64,000 nt of DNA from Asticcacaulis solisilvae (lineage in GTDB: Bacteria > Pseudomonadota > Alphaproteobacteria > Caulobacterales > Caulobacteraceae), in NCBI RefSeq assembly GCF_017875235.1, contig NZ_JAGGMI010000002.1, positions 248,001-312,000 on the forward strand. The letters are read 5' to 3'. Shown piece by piece: positions 9,049-18,161 of this stretch. The position numbers were made by a program, and so were the translations under genes. A model generated the notes under the pieces. The model did no database searches. It was not told where the DNA came from and worked only from the letters and a program-made list of their open reading frames with translations. Numbering within the stretch: the stretch's first letter is position 1; each line of letters begins with the position of its first letter.

Positions 9049-10176
9049 ATGGCGGAATCACAAGATAAACGCGACATTGGGCCGGATCTGCTCCGGGCGC
9101 TTGCCATCCTGCTCGTCATGCTCTGGCACCTGCCCAAGGCCGGCCTGCCGCCGGTCATGCTCACGATCCGCGAATTCGGCTGGCTGGGCGTCGATATCTT
9201 CTTTGTCCTCAGCGGCTACCTGATCGGCACCGAACTGCTGAAGCAGGTTCGCGATGGCCGCAGCCCCGACTTGCCCACCTTTTACGTCAAGCGCGCCTTT
9301 CGCATCCTGCCGATGTTCTGGTTGATACTGGCGGCTTATGTCCTTCTGCCGCAATGGGGCGAAAACTCCAACCTGGCGCCGATCTGGCGTTACCTGACCT
9401 TTACGGTCAATTTCGGCCTCGACTACCGTCTGACAGGCGCGTTCACCCACGCCTGGTCGCTGTGCGTCGAAGAGCATTTCTACCTTCTCCTGCCCGTCAC
9501 TATCCTGATGCTGAGGCGGTGGTCGTCGCCCCTTCCAGCGATCCTTCTGGCGACGGTGCTGCTTATCGGCGGCATGGTCCTGCGTCACCTGATCTGGCAG
9601 GACTGGTCAGCCAGTGGCGAAGGCGCCGCAGTCATGTTGCGTGACTATTATTATCCCACCTATACGCGCCTGGATGGCTTGCTGATGGGCGTGTGCCTAG
9701 CGGCTTTCCGGCTGTTCCGTCCGCAACTCTGGAAAAATATAAGTCCCTGGTTCACCCTACCTCTTGGCACCATCTGCATTGCCATCACCGGCTATATGAC
9801 GCTGCGCGACGGCATCACGTTGTCGCCGGCGGGCGCGATCATCTTCTACCCATTGTTCGCGTTCGGCGTGGCGATGATCCTGGCCGGCCTCCTGAAACTT
9901 GAAGCACACCTCCAGCTCCTGCGCTGGACCGGCGCGGGCTTTATCGCCGCCATATCCTACAGCCTCTACCTGTCGCACAAACTGGTCATGCACGCCGACA
10001 AGGCCTTGCTGCCCAAAGGATGGGTAACCGACTGGTCAGGCGTCTTCATTTTCTACGGCACCAGCATCACCATGGCCGCCCTGCTCTATTTCATCGTCGA
10101 ACGCACCTTCCTGAATCTGCGCCAGAAAGTTCTGCGTCAGGGCGCGACCTCGGCGAATGGAACCGCAAAGACCTGA
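9049..10176 (+). CDS. Acyltransferase-3 family membrane protein (OafA-like)
   Basis: A 375-aa polytopic protein of the acyltransferase-3 family, which O-acylates extracytoplasmic sugars such as LPS or polysaccharides. N-terminal signature: DLLRALAILLVMLWHLPKAG, with the conserved His in the first membrane segment, then FGWLGVDIFFVLSGYLI and FYVKRAFRILPMFW. Later come HAWSLCVEEHFYLLLP and TRLDGLLMGV, both family hallmarks. About ten hydrophobic segments are visible. There is no SGNH extension. Its last 40 bases overlap the convergent PD40 gene. The acyl acceptor is unknown. Confidence 0.9.
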   Translation: MAESQDKRDIGPDLLRALAILLVMLWHLPKAGLPPVMLTIREFGWLGVDIFFVLSGYLIGTELLKQVRDGRSPDLPTFYVKRAFRILPMFWLILAAYVLLPQWGENSNLAPIWRYLTFTVNFGLDYRLTGAFTHAWSLCVEEHFYLLLPVTILMLRRWSSPLPAILLATVLLIGGMVLRHLIWQDWSASGEGAAVMLRDYYYPTYTRLDGLLMGVCLAAFRLFRPQLWKNISPWFTLPLGTICIAITGYMTLRDGITLSPAGAIIFYPLFAFGVAMILAGLLKLEAHLQLLRWTGAGFIAAISYSLYLSHKLVMHADKALLPKGWVTDWSGVFIFYGTSITMAALLYFIVERTFLNLRQKVLRQGATSANGTAKT

Positions 10177-10949
10177 TCCGGCTCGCGGACGAAGTACAGC
10201 GTCTTGCCGTCCGGTGAAAAGACCGCCGCGACCTCATAGGCGCCGGTATTGACCTTGGGCCCGGCATTAACAGGCGTGCCCCAAGTCCCATCAGTTTGAC
10301 GCCGTGACAGCCACAGGTCGCCGCGCCCCTGCCCGCCCGGACGGTCCGACACAAAAACCATCCACTGGCCGTCCGGCGAGACATAGGGGTCCCATTCGAT
10401 GCCGGGCGAGCTCAGGTCCGCCAGTCTTTGCGGGCCGGCCTCAGGTCGGCGCATGTCGAAAACATAAAGGTCGGACTTCCCGGCCTGGTCCTTCAGATCG
10501 CCGCTGAAATAGATCAGGCCCGCAGGCTCGCCATTGGGAAACCAGATCCCCGCCGGATCGTCGAGCAGGAACAGAGGCTCCGGTTTCGACCAGTCGTCCC
10601 TTGTACGCATCGACTTGAACGCGCGGCCGCGATTAACGTCACCCGGTGCGCGGCTCGAGACAAAGATCACCGTCTTACCGTCCGGCGTCAGGAACGGTTC
10701 CCAGTTGCGGCCCTCGTTGGAAAACCCGGCGACGACCGGCGCGCTCCAGGTGCCAGAAATCCTGCGGCTCTCATAGATCTGGGGCGGGTTGCCGGCGGTG
10801 AACAGCAGCAAGTCGCCGCCCTTGGAATAGACCGGCGCGCGCGGCTTCAGGTCACCCAAGGCAATGCCATCAAAGGTGACGGGTTCGGCGGCAAACGCCG
10901 GTGCGGCCATAACGCACACGGCGGCGCAGGTCAGGATATGTCGGATCAT
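10137..10949 (-). CDS. Exported PD40 (TolB-like) beta-propeller protein
   Basis: A 270-aa exported protein. The signal peptide ends at AFAAEP (about residue 22). Repeated blades carry the PD40 pattern: LTPDGKTVIFVSSR, WDPYVSPDGQWMVFVSDRPGG and FSPDGKTLYFVRE, with the SPDG motif spaced as in TolB/WD40-like propellers. It looks too short for a full TolB and lacks the TolB N-terminal domain, so it is not TolB itself. It lies alone on the minus strand between an acyltransferase and lpd, with a 40-base tail-to-tail overlap with the former. Function unknown; binding of a periplasmic ligand is a guess from the fold. Confidence 0.8.
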   Translation of the reverse strand: MIRHILTCAAVCVMAAPAFAAEPVTFDGIALGDLKPRAPVYSKGGDLLLFTAGNPPQIYESRRISGTWSAPVVAGFSNEGRNWEPFLTPDGKTVIFVSSRAPGDVNRGRAFKSMRTRDDWSKPEPLFLLDDPAGIWFPNGEPAGLIYFSGDLKDQAGKSDLYVFDMRRPEAGPQRLADLSSPGIEWDPYVSPDGQWMVFVSDRPGGQGRGDLWLSRRQTDGTWGTPVNAGPKVNTGAYEVAAVFSPDGKTLYFVREPDQVFAVPFAEVAP

Positions 10950-11093
10950 CGCAAGCCCTCCTTGCGCTCAGAGAGCGGTGTGATTGCGGCCGAAACGCGG
11001 CGCAAGGTCGCTTGCGAAAGTTAATTAAAATACAGATTTCAGATCACAAGTGATGTTAACTTGCCAATCAAAAGCGATCATCCACTTGCAATG

Positions 11094-11121
11094 AAAAAGC
11101 CCAGCCGTTTGGCTGGGCTTT
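11094..11121 (-). terminator. Intrinsic terminator of lpd
   Basis: AAAGCCCAGCC (11096-11106) pairs with GGCTGGGCTTT (11111-11121) around a 4-nt loop. On the minus strand the stem is followed by five T residues. It lies about 150 bases past the lpd stop. Confidence 0.85.
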
Positions 11122-11137
11122 AAAAGGATAAGTCTCC

Positions 11138-11159
11138 GGGGCCGCAGGCCCCAGACCCC
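11138..11159 (-). repeat. Short palindromic 3'-UTR repeat, copy 1
   Basis: GGGGCC-gca-GGCCCC followed by AGACCCC. Near-identical units lie at 19095-19117 (past eno) and 46181-46204 (past lpxA). All three are downstream of minus-strand genes, in the same orientation, just before a terminator hairpin. Confidence 0.75.
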
Positions 11160-11170
11160 GATACTTTATT

Positions 11171-11273
11171 AGAGCGATATGCCAAAAAGTGTGCAGCGGT
11201 TTTTGGCTAAATATCGCGATAAAACAAAAACGTAGAGCATGATAGCGGTCCGATTTAAACGCATCATGCTCTA
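11171..11273 (-). repeat. Paired-hairpin intergenic repeat, copy 1 (lpd 3' end)
   Basis: Outer hairpin: TAGAGCATGAT (11233-11243) pairs with ATCATGCTCTA (11263-11273) and contains the lpd stop codon. Inner hairpin: GCGATAT-GCCAAAAA (11174-11188) pairs with TTTTTGGC-taa-ATATCGC (11200-11217) around the loop gtgtgcagcgg. A second copy with the same layout lies at 56316-56420, at the frr stop codon. It resembles the AGAGCATGAT-type palindromic repeats common in rhizobial genomes. Confidence 0.8.
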
Positions 11274-12671
11274 GAGGTTGATCATGCGACCGTCGGCGTC
11301 CAAGGACGCTTCGAGGATAGCTTCCGACATGGTCGGATGCGGGAAGACCGTACCCTGCAGGTCCTCTTCCGTCGCTTCCATGGTGATCGCCAGGCAGAAG
11401 CCCTGGATCATCTCGGTTACGTTGGAGCCAATCATGTGCGCGCCCAGAAGTGCACCCGTCTTCTTGTCGAAGATGACCTTTACGAAACCGCCCGATTCAC
11501 CGGCAGCAATCGCCTTGCCATTGGCCTTGAACGGGAAACGGCCGATCTTCACGTCCAGCCCCTTCTCTTTCGCGCCCTGCTCGGTGATACCCACGCTGGC
11601 CACTTCCGGCGTCGCATAGGTGCAGCCCGGAATCGGCGGGTTCAGGTTTGACAGCTTCTTGCCGGCGATATAGTCGACGGCATGGATCGCTTCGTGCGAA
11701 GCCTTGTGCGCCAGCCACGGCGGTCCGGCGCAGTCGCCGATCGCATAGAGGCCCTTCACATTGGTCTTGCCGTGGCTGTCATTCTTGATGTGACCGCGGT
11801 CCAACTCAACACCCAGCTTGTCCAGGCCGAGGTTTTCGGTGTTGGCAACGATACCGACGGCGACAATGCAGCCCTCGGCCTCAAGCACTTCGGACTTGCC
11901 GCCGGCTTCGACCGACACCTTCACGCCCGAACCGGCCTTCTCAACCTTGGTTACCTTGGCGCCGACGCGGAACTTGATGCCGCGCTTCTCAAAAGCCTTG
12001 TGGGCCTCGGCCGATACTTCCTTGTCCTCGACCGGCAGGATGCGGTCGAGCGCTTCGACGACGACAACCTCGGCGCCCAGCGAACGATAGAAGCTGGCGA
12101 ATTCGATGCCGATGGCGCCCGAACCAATGACGACCAGCGACTTCGGCATCTTCTTGGGCGACAGGGCGTTGCGGTAGGTCCAGATCACCTCGCCGTCCGA
12201 CACAGCGCCGATCGCCGGGATTTCCCGCGCGCGGGCGCCGACGGCCAGCATGACGTTCTTGGCTTCGACAACCTGTTCGCCGCCGCTGTTCAGCTTCACC
12301 TTTACCTTGGGCGCGTCCTTGCCCGGCTCAAGTGTCGCAAAACCTTCGATGACGTCGATCTTGTTCTTCTTCATCAGATAGCCGACGCCGCCATTCAATT
12401 GCTTGGCGACGGCGCGCGACCGGGCAATGACCTTCTCAAAGTCGAAGCCCGGCTTTTCGCCGGTCAGGCCGTAATCAGCCAGGTGGTTAATCTTGTCGAA
12501 GACTTCCGCCGACTTCAGCAACGCCTTGGTGGGGATACAGCCCCAGTTCAGACAGATGCCGCCCAGCAGTTCGCGCTCGACGATAGCGACCTTCAGGCCG
12601 TTTTGGGAAGCGCGGATCGCGCCCTCATAACCGCCCGGGCCGGAACCGATAACTACGAGATCATAAGCCAT
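11271..12671 (-). CDS. lpdA: Dihydrolipoamide dehydrogenase (E3)
   Basis: FAD/NAD flavoprotein of 466 aa that reoxidises dihydrolipoyl groups on the E2 of pyruvate dehydrogenase. Seen: the N-terminal GSGPGGYEGAIRA FAD-binding motif, the redox-active disulfide in GGICLNWGCIPTK, the NAD-binding VIGSGAIGIEFASFY, the YAIGDCAGPPWLAHKA FAD motif and the C-terminal HPTMSEA with the active-site His. Length is normal for the family. It follows pdhC by 12 bases, so it is the last gene of the pdhA-pdhB-pdhC-lpd run. Its TAG stop is built into the paired-hairpin repeat. Confidence 0.98.
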   Translation of the reverse strand: MAYDLVVIGSGPGGYEGAIRASQNGLKVAIVERELLGGICLNWGCIPTKALLKSAEVFDKINHLADYGLTGEKPGFDFEKVIARSRAVAKQLNGGVGYLMKKNKIDVIEGFATLEPGKDAPKVKVKLNSGGEQVVEAKNVMLAVGARAREIPAIGAVSDGEVIWTYRNALSPKKMPKSLVVIGSGAIGIEFASFYRSLGAEVVVVEALDRILPVEDKEVSAEAHKAFEKRGIKFRVGAKVTKVEKAGSGVKVSVEAGGKSEVLEAEGCIVAVGIVANTENLGLDKLGVELDRGHIKNDSHGKTNVKGLYAIGDCAGPPWLAHKASHEAIHAVDYIAGKKLSNLNPPIPGCTYATPEVASVGITEQGAKEKGLDVKIGRFPFKANGKAIAAGESGGFVKVIFDKKTGALLGAHMIGSNVTEMIQGFCLAITMEATEEDLQGTVFPHPTMSEAILEASLDADGRMINL

Positions 12672-12683
12672 GTTATCAGTCCC

Positions 12684-13964
12684 TTACGCCAACATTTTAA
12701 TTGGATCTTCGATCAGCGGCTTGAAGGCGCTGATGAACTTGGCGCCGATCGAGCCGTCAACGACGCGGTGGTCGCAGGTCAGCGTAACCGACATGACCGT
12801 TGCGACAGCCAACTGGCCGTTCTTGACGACCGGACGCGGCTCACCGGCGCCGACCGACATGATGCAGCCCTGCGGCTCGTTCAGGATCGAGGTGAAGGTC
12901 TTGATGCCGAACATGCCCAGGTTGGACACCGAGAAGGTGCCGCCCTGGAACTCTTCCGGCTTCAGCTTGCGGTCGCGGGCCCGTTGCGCCAGGTCCTTCA
13001 TCTCGGTCGAGATTTCGGCCAGGGTCTTCAGTTCCGCCTTGCGCACGATCGGGGTGATCAGGCCGCCGTCGATGGCCACGGCCACAGCGATGTCGGCGTT
13101 CTTGTGCATGGCGATGCCTTCCGGCGTATACGAAGCATTGGCTTCAGGTACAGCCTTAAGCGCCAGCGCTACTGCCTTGATAATCATGTCGTTTACCGAG
13201 ACCTTCACGCCGCGCGACTCCAGCGCCGTGTTGATCTTGGTCCGCGCCGCCAGCAGGTTGTCGAGTTCGATGTCGACGGTCAGCGGGAAGTGCGGGATGT
13301 CGCGGAACGACTCGGTCATGCGGCGAGCAATGACCTTGCGCATGCCATCCAGCGGCACCAGGTCGTAGGAACCGGCGGGAATACCCATCTGTTCCAGCGA
13401 CTGGACCTTACGCGGCTCGGCGGCCGGTGCGGCAGCGCCGCCTGCAGCCGAAGCCTTGCCGGCGCCAGACTGCTGGGCAGCCTCGATGTCGCGCTTGATG
13501 ATCCGGCCATGCGGGCCCGAGCCCTTGATGGCGCTGAGGTTGATATTGCTAAGCGACGCCAGACGACGCGCCAACGGCGAAGCCGCGACGCGTGCACCCG
13601 ACGATGCAGCGGCAGGCGCCGGAGCGGCAGCGGGAGCAGCCTTGGGCGCTTCGGCCTTAGGGGCCTCGGCAGCGGGCGCCGCAGCGGGCTTCGGCGCTTC
13701 AGCGGCCTTGGGTGCGGGTGAAGCCGCACCACCGGCCAAGCGGGCGATCGGCGTATTGACCTTCACGCCTTCGGTGCCGGCTTCGACCAGGATGGCCTCG
13801 ACCTTGCCCTCGTCGACGGCCTCGACTTCCATCGTCGCCTTGTCGGTTTCGATTTCAGCGATCACCTGACCGGCGGTGATCTCGTCACCGACCTTCACGT
13901 GCCACTTGGCCAGAATGCCCTCTTCCATGGTCGGAGACAGGGCAGGCATCAAAATGTCAGTCAT
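12684..13964 (-). CDS. pdhC: Pyruvate dehydrogenase E2, dihydrolipoamide acetyltransferase
   Basis: A 426-aa E2 that transfers acetyl from lipoyl to CoA and forms the complex core. Residues 1-78 are one lipoyl domain (lipoyl-Lys in [13 protein letters not shown]). An Ala/Pro linker follows (about 80-130), then a peripheral-subunit-binding domain ([16 protein letters not shown] and [13 protein letters not shown]) and the catalytic domain with the [13 protein letters not shown] active-site motif near the C-terminus. The lipoyl domain differs from that of the adjacent pdhB at only about six positions. It sits 18 bases past pdhB. Confidence 0.98.
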   Translation of the reverse strand: MTDILMPALSPTMEEGILAKWHVKVGDEITAGQVIAEIETDKATMEVEAVDEGKVEAILVEAGTEGVKVNTPIARLAGGAASPAPKAAEAPKPAAAPAAEAPKAEAPKAAPAAAPAPAAASSGARVAASPLARRLASLSNINLSAIKGSGPHGRIIKRDIEAAQQSGAGKASAAGGAAAPAAEPRKVQSLEQMGIPAGSYDLVPLDGMRKVIARRMTESFRDIPHFPLTVDIELDNLLAARTKINTALESRGVKVSVNDMIIKAVALALKAVPEANASYTPEGIAMHKNADIAVAVAIDGGLITPIVRKAELKTLAEISTEMKDLAQRARDRKLKPEEFQGGTFSVSNLGMFGIKTFTSILNEPQGCIMSVGAGEPRPVVKNGQLAVATVMSVTLTCDHRVVDGSIGAKFISAFKPLIEDPIKMLA

Positions 13965-13982
13965 TTTAAAGTCTTCCCTGAA

Positions 13983-15362
13983 TTAGCTGCGGTAGGTCAC
14001 GGCCTTGACGGCCTTGACGATCTTTTCGACGCTCGGCACCGTCAGCGCTTCCAGATTGGCGGCGTAAGGCATCGGGACATCTTCCTGGTGGACGCGCAGC
14101 GGCGGTGCATCGAGGTCGTCGAAGGCTTCGGCGACCACGCGGGCGGCGACTTCGGCGCCGATGCCGCACGGGCCCCAGCCCTCTTCCACCGTCACCAGGC
14201 GGTTGGTCTTGCGGACCGAGGCCAGGATGGTTTCGGTGTCGAGCGGACGCAGGGTCCGCAGGTTGATGACTTCGACGTCGATGCCTTCGGCCGCCAGTTG
14301 CTCGGCGGCCTTGAGCGCGAAGCCGACCATGCGCGAATGCGCCGTGATGGTCACGTCAACACCTTCGCGCTGAACCTTGGCCTTGCCGATCGGCAGGACG
14401 AAGTCTTCCACGTCCGGGATTTCGAATTCCAGACCGTACATCATCTCATGTTCGAGGAAGACGATCGGGTTCGGATCGCGGATGGCGGCCTTCATCAGGC
14501 CTTTGGCGTCGGCCGCATCGTACGGCGCGATGACCTTAAGGCCCGGAACGTTGGCGTACCATGCCGAATAGTCCTGGCTGTGCTGAGCGGCAACGCGGGC
14601 AGCGGCGCCGTTCGGGCCGCGGAACACGATCGACGACTTGATCTGGCCGCCGGACATGTAAAGCGTCTTGGCCGACGAGTTCAGGATGTGGTCGATCGCC
14701 TGCATCGCGAAGTTGAATGTCATGAACTCGATGATCGGCTTCAGGCCGGCCATGGCCGCGCCCGAACCGATACCGGCAAAGCCCATTTCAGTGATCGGCG
14801 TGTCGATGACGCGGCGTTCGCCGAACTCTTCCAGCAGGCCGCGCGACACCTTGTAGGCGCCCTGGTATTGGGCGACTTCCTCACCCATCAGGAAGACCTT
14901 GTCGTCGCGGCGCATTTCTTCGGCCATGGCGTCCCGGAGCGCGTCGCGGACCGTGATCTTGACCATCGGCGTGCCAGCGGGCACTTCCGGGTCATTGGCC
15001 GGCTTGGATTGGACGGGGGCAGCGGCCGGGCTGGCCTCGACCGTCTTCTTCTCGCCGCCTTCGGTGTGGGTGGTCGCGCCGCCGGTGTTTTCAGCCGATT
15101 GCGCGGGCGCCGGCGAGGCCGAAGCGCCACCTTCGAGACGGGCGATCGGTGTGTTGACCTTGACGCCTTCGGTGCCGGCTTCGACCAGGATGGCCTCGAC
15201 CTTGCCTTCGTCGACGGCTTCGACTTCCATCGTCGCCTTGTCGGTTTCGATTTCCGCGATCACCTGACCGGCGGAGACTTCGTCGCCCGGCTTGATGTGC
15301 CATTTGGCGAGGGTGCCCTCTTCCATCGTCGGAGAGAGCGCGGGCATAAGAATATCGGTCAT
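13983..15362 (-). CDS. pdhB: Pyruvate dehydrogenase E1 beta subunit with N-terminal lipoyl domain
   Basis: A 459-aa E1-beta subunit of the heterotetrameric decarboxylase. The first 78 residues are a lipoyl domain (lipoyl-Lys in IETDKATME), then an acidic/Ala linker, then the transketolase-like pyrimidine-binding domain starting [20 protein letters not shown] with [17 protein letters not shown], and the C-terminal transketolase domain ([16 protein letters not shown]). An extra lipoyl domain on E1-beta is a known alphaproteobacterial trait. It starts 5 bases after the pdhA stop. Confidence 0.98.
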   Translation of the reverse strand: MTDILMPALSPTMEEGTLAKWHIKPGDEVSAGQVIAEIETDKATMEVEAVDEGKVEAILVEAGTEGVKVNTPIARLEGGASASPAPAQSAENTGGATTHTEGGEKKTVEASPAAAPVQSKPANDPEVPAGTPMVKITVRDALRDAMAEEMRRDDKVFLMGEEVAQYQGAYKVSRGLLEEFGERRVIDTPITEMGFAGIGSGAAMAGLKPIIEFMTFNFAMQAIDHILNSSAKTLYMSGGQIKSSIVFRGPNGAAARVAAQHSQDYSAWYANVPGLKVIAPYDAADAKGLMKAAIRDPNPIVFLEHEMMYGLEFEIPDVEDFVLPIGKAKVQREGVDVTITAHSRMVGFALKAAEQLAAEGIDVEVINLRTLRPLDTETILASVRKTNRLVTVEEGWGPCGIGAEVAARVVAEAFDDLDAPPLRVHQEDVPMPYAANLEALTVPSVEKIVKAVKAVTYRS

Positions 15363-15367
15363 GTAAA

Positions 15368-16381
15368 TTACGCCTCGAGATAAACGTCGGTGTACAGTTC
15401 GGACGGATCGGGTTCCGGCGAAGTCTGGGCGAATTCAACCGCCTCAAGCACGATGGCCTTCACTTCGTTGTCGATGGTCTTGATCTCGTCTTCGGCAACA
15501 CCCGCCTGTTGCAGCATGGTCTTGATGTGGTCGATCGGGTCGCGGGTCGTCTTGACCTCGTCGACCTCTTCCTTGGTGCGGTACTTGGCGGGGTCCGACA
15601 TCGAGTGGCCGCGGTAACGATAGGTCTTCATCTCGAGGATGTAAGGGCCCTTGCCCGAACGGGCGTGTTCGGCGGCGCGTTCGGCCGCTTCCTTGACGGC
15701 GAACACGTCCATGCCGTCGACCGTTTCACCCGGAATGCCGAACGAGGCGCCGCGCTGCGACAGGTTGACGGTCGCCGAAGCGCGCGCCAGCGAGGTGCCC
15801 ATGGCGTACTCGTTGTTTTCGATCACGTACACAACCGGCAGCTTCCACAGCTGGGCCATGTTGAAGCTCTCATAGACCTGGCCCTGGTTGGCCGCGCCAT
15901 CACCGAAATAGGTGAAGGAGACATTGCCGTTCTGCCGGTAGAAGTCGGCAAAGGCCAGGCCCGTGCCCAGCGACACTTGCGCGCCGACGATGCCGTGGCC
16001 GCCGAAGAAGCCGGTTTCGATGTCGAACATGTGCATCGACCCGCCCTTGCCCTTGGACGACCCGCCCGAACGGCCGGTCAGCTCGGCCATGACAGCCTTG
16101 GGGTCCATGCCGGCGGCCAGCATATGGCCGTGGTCGCGATAGCCGGTGATGACCTGGTCACCGTCCTTGGAGGCGGCCTCCATGCCGACCGCGACGGCTT
16201 CCTGGCCGATATACAGGTGGCAGAAACCACCGATCAGGCCCATGCCGTACAGCTGTCCGGCGCGTTCTTCGAAACGGCGGATAAGCACCATTTCACGATA
16301 ATATTTCAGCAGTTCGTCTTTGGATACATTGCTCAGCTTGGTCGTGCTGGTCTTAGCGTCTTTTTGGGCGGCACGCGCCAT
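15368..16381 (-). CDS. pdhA: Pyruvate dehydrogenase E1 alpha subunit
   Basis: A 337-aa thiamine-diphosphate subunit. The start ATG at 16381 has a GAGGAGG ribosome site 5-6 bases upstream, which decides against the longer reading from 16429. The TPP motif runs from [15 protein letters not shown] to [16 protein letters not shown]. The phosphorylation-loop-like [20 protein letters not shown] is also conserved. First gene of pdhA-pdhB-pdhC-lpd; the 190 bases upstream to ftsB should hold the operon promoter. Confidence 0.98.
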   Translation of the reverse strand: MARAAQKDAKTSTTKLSNVSKDELLKYYREMVLIRRFEERAGQLYGMGLIGGFCHLYIGQEAVAVGMEAASKDGDQVITGYRDHGHMLAAGMDPKAVMAELTGRSGGSSKGKGGSMHMFDIETGFFGGHGIVGAQVSLGTGLAFADFYRQNGNVSFTYFGDGAANQGQVYESFNMAQLWKLPVVYVIENNEYAMGTSLARASATVNLSQRGASFGIPGETVDGMDVFAVKEAAERAAEHARSGKGPYILEMKTYRYRGHSMSDPAKYRTKEEVDEVKTTRDPIDHIKTMLQQAGVAEDEIKTIDNEVKAIVLEAVEFAQTSPEPDPSELYTDVYLEA

Positions 16382-16571
16382 GGACACCTCCTCAAGTGTT
16401 TCGGCCGTTATGGGGAGATTCGGCCGCAAAAACAGGCGCGCAAATAGGCGGCGCCGAAGCCCTCTTCTGACTGACGCACACCCCCTCTGAAGTGGACACC
16501 AGGTGCGCGGACGCGCAAAGGCAACTTCCCTTTATGAGAAGCATGCCTTCGCGTAAAGTGGTATTAGGGGA

Positions 16572-16919
16572 TCAGGAATTAGCGCCTGCAGGCGTATTGT
16601 AACGAATTACGTAGGCATGCGGCTCGGTCAGGCCCAGCAGGACGCGAGCGCGTTCCTGAAGAAGATCCTTGGAAAGATTGTCGGTGCGCAGGTATTTGGC
16701 GCGCGCCTCAAGGTCTTCGCGTTCAGCCTGAAGCTTTGCGAGCTGTTGCTCTTTCACGACCAAGTCACGGTCGCGGGATTCCTGAGAAAAGAAACCCTTG
16801 TCGCCCGTCAGATACTGGACGCAAACATAGGTCAATACAAGTGCGATAAGTGCAGTCGGCAAGTAAGGCCTCAATCGGTCAAACACTCTATTCGGCCCTT
16901 TCTGGACTTGGGTACGCAA
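16572..16919 (-). CDS. ftsB: Cell-division protein FtsB/DivIC family
   Basis: A 115-aa bitopic inner-membrane protein. A membrane segment at about 20-38 (LPTALIALVLTYVCVQYL) is followed by a short GDKGFF turn and a coiled coil (about 48-92, VVKEQQLAKLQAEREDLEARA), ending DLLQERARVLLGLTEPHAYVIRY, the typical septum-formation-initiator tail. FtsB joins FtsL and FtsQ to activate septal peptidoglycan synthesis. It lies between eno and pdhA, a common alphaproteobacterial neighbourhood, although here an AraC/SDR pair has come between it and eno. Confidence 0.92.
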   Translation of the reverse strand: MRTQVQKGPNRVFDRLRPYLPTALIALVLTYVCVQYLTGDKGFFSQESRDRDLVVKEQQLAKLQAEREDLEARAKYLRTDNLSKDLLQERARVLLGLTEPHAYVIRYNTPAGANS

Positions 16920-17069
16920 CTTTCCCGTCCGTTTTGCGCCATCTCGGTTAACAAACTGTTGCTGAACATGTCGGGGAAATGAGAAAAATTTATCGAATCC
17001 GCGACTTGCCGGCGTGCACCAATCACGCCGTTTTTATCAAAACTGTCAAAAAGCGGGATTTTGACAGCG

Positions 17070-17975
17070 TCAGACAGCCACTTCGAGGTCGGCGCCGCTC
17101 TGTCTCAGACGTGTGACATCGCGGATCGGCGGCGCGCCGAACACACGGCGGTAGTCGCGGCTGAACTGCGACGGGCTGTCATAGCCGGTGTGGAAAGCAG
17201 CGCTGGCCGCGTCCATGGTTCCGGCATAGATCAGCCGCTGGGCTTCCTGCAGCCGCAGGCGCTTCTGGTACTGCAGCGGCGTCAGCGCCGTGACCGCCTT
17301 GAAATGGGCGTGCAGCGACGACGGGCTCATGCCGGCGGCGGCCGCGACGCTTGAGATGGCGAAGGGTTCGCGGAAGTTGCGCGTGATCCAGTTGATCGCC
17401 AGGCCTATACGCCTGAGCCGGGAATCGGCAAAGGCTATGTGGCGCAGGCCTTCGGCGTGTCCCGACAGGATCAGCCGGTAGAGCAGTTCGCGTATGGCCA
17501 ACGGCGCAAGGATCTTCGCGGTCGCAGGCGTGTCGAGCAGCTTCACCAGGCGCGTCGCGGCGTCGATGACGTCCTGTTCGCACAGGCCGATCGCCAGCCC
17601 GCGCCCTGAGTGGTCCGAAGACGGTTTGGCCACACCAGCCTCCTTGAGCATGGCGGCCAGCATTAGCGGATCGAGATCGACTTTCAGGCAAAGATAGGGG
17701 TGGTCGGACGTCGCTTCGATGATCTCGCCGCTTAGGGGCAGGTCGACGGCAACGGACAGCTGCTGACCGGGCGCATAGGTGAAGGTGTCGCCTTGCAGGC
17801 GGACGGTCTTGCTGCCTTGCGCGATGATACACAGCGCCGGCACGTGCACGACGTGGATCGGCTGGGTGGGCGTATCGCTGCGGATCAGGTTGATGCCGTC
17901 GATGGCGGTGTCCAGCATGCCTTCGGCGGGGGCATGGCGGCGCATGACGGCGGCAAGTTCGGTCGTGTCGGCCAT
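17070..17975 (-). CDS. AraC-family transcriptional regulator
   Basis: A 301-aa regulator. The N-terminal AraC_N-type ligand domain includes VHVPALCIIAQGSKTVRL and FTYAPGQQLSVAVDLPL, typical of the subgroup that often neighbours oxidoreductases. The C-terminal double helix-turn-helix spans about 195-290, with INWITRNFREPFAISSVAAAAGMS and later AAFHTGYDSPSQFSRDYRRVFGAPP, the classic second-HTH signature. It is divergent from the SDR gene at 18162 and most likely regulates it from the 186-bp region between them. Confidence 0.93.
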   Translation of the reverse strand: MADTTELAAVMRRHAPAEGMLDTAIDGINLIRSDTPTQPIHVVHVPALCIIAQGSKTVRLQGDTFTYAPGQQLSVAVDLPLSGEIIEATSDHPYLCLKVDLDPLMLAAMLKEAGVAKPSSDHSGRGLAIGLCEQDVIDAATRLVKLLDTPATAKILAPLAIRELLYRLILSGHAEGLRHIAFADSRLRRIGLAINWITRNFREPFAISSVAAAAGMSPSSLHAHFKAVTALTPLQYQKRLRLQEAQRLIYAGTMDAASAAFHTGYDSPSQFSRDYRRVFGAPPIRDVTRLRQSGADLEVAV

Positions 17976-18161
17976 GATTGTCTCATCCAGTATTGGACAA
18001 TAGCTTTACAGGAACCAAGCCGTTTTGTCGCGTACGCGCAAGGCAGATTTGGAGGATCGTGCAATCATTATGGACGATCGCATTACCGCCTTTGGTCTCC
18101 CCTTGCCTATTTTCCAGCCCAGGACGCAGCCACTTCTGGCTGCCTTTGATGGAGAGAAGAC

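Larger units (their letters stand above)
10950..11270. other. 321-bp intergenic region: lpd terminator plus two repeat elements
   Basis: No gene is visible. From right to left (the direction of lpd transcription) it holds a paired-hairpin repeat starting at the lpd stop codon (11171-11273), a GGGGCC-gca-GGCCCC palindrome (11138-11152) and an intrinsic terminator (11094-11121). The left part (10950-11093) is AT-richer and contains an adjacent TTAATTAA. It should carry the promoter of the PD40 gene, but no convincing -35/-10 pair stands out. Confidence 0.7.

Noticed and set aside
11682-13721. A 679-codon plus-strand open frame across lpd and pdhC
   Set aside because: It is antisense to two certain genes, has Arg/Asp/Gly-rich shadow composition and no motif; long antisense frames are expected at this GC content.
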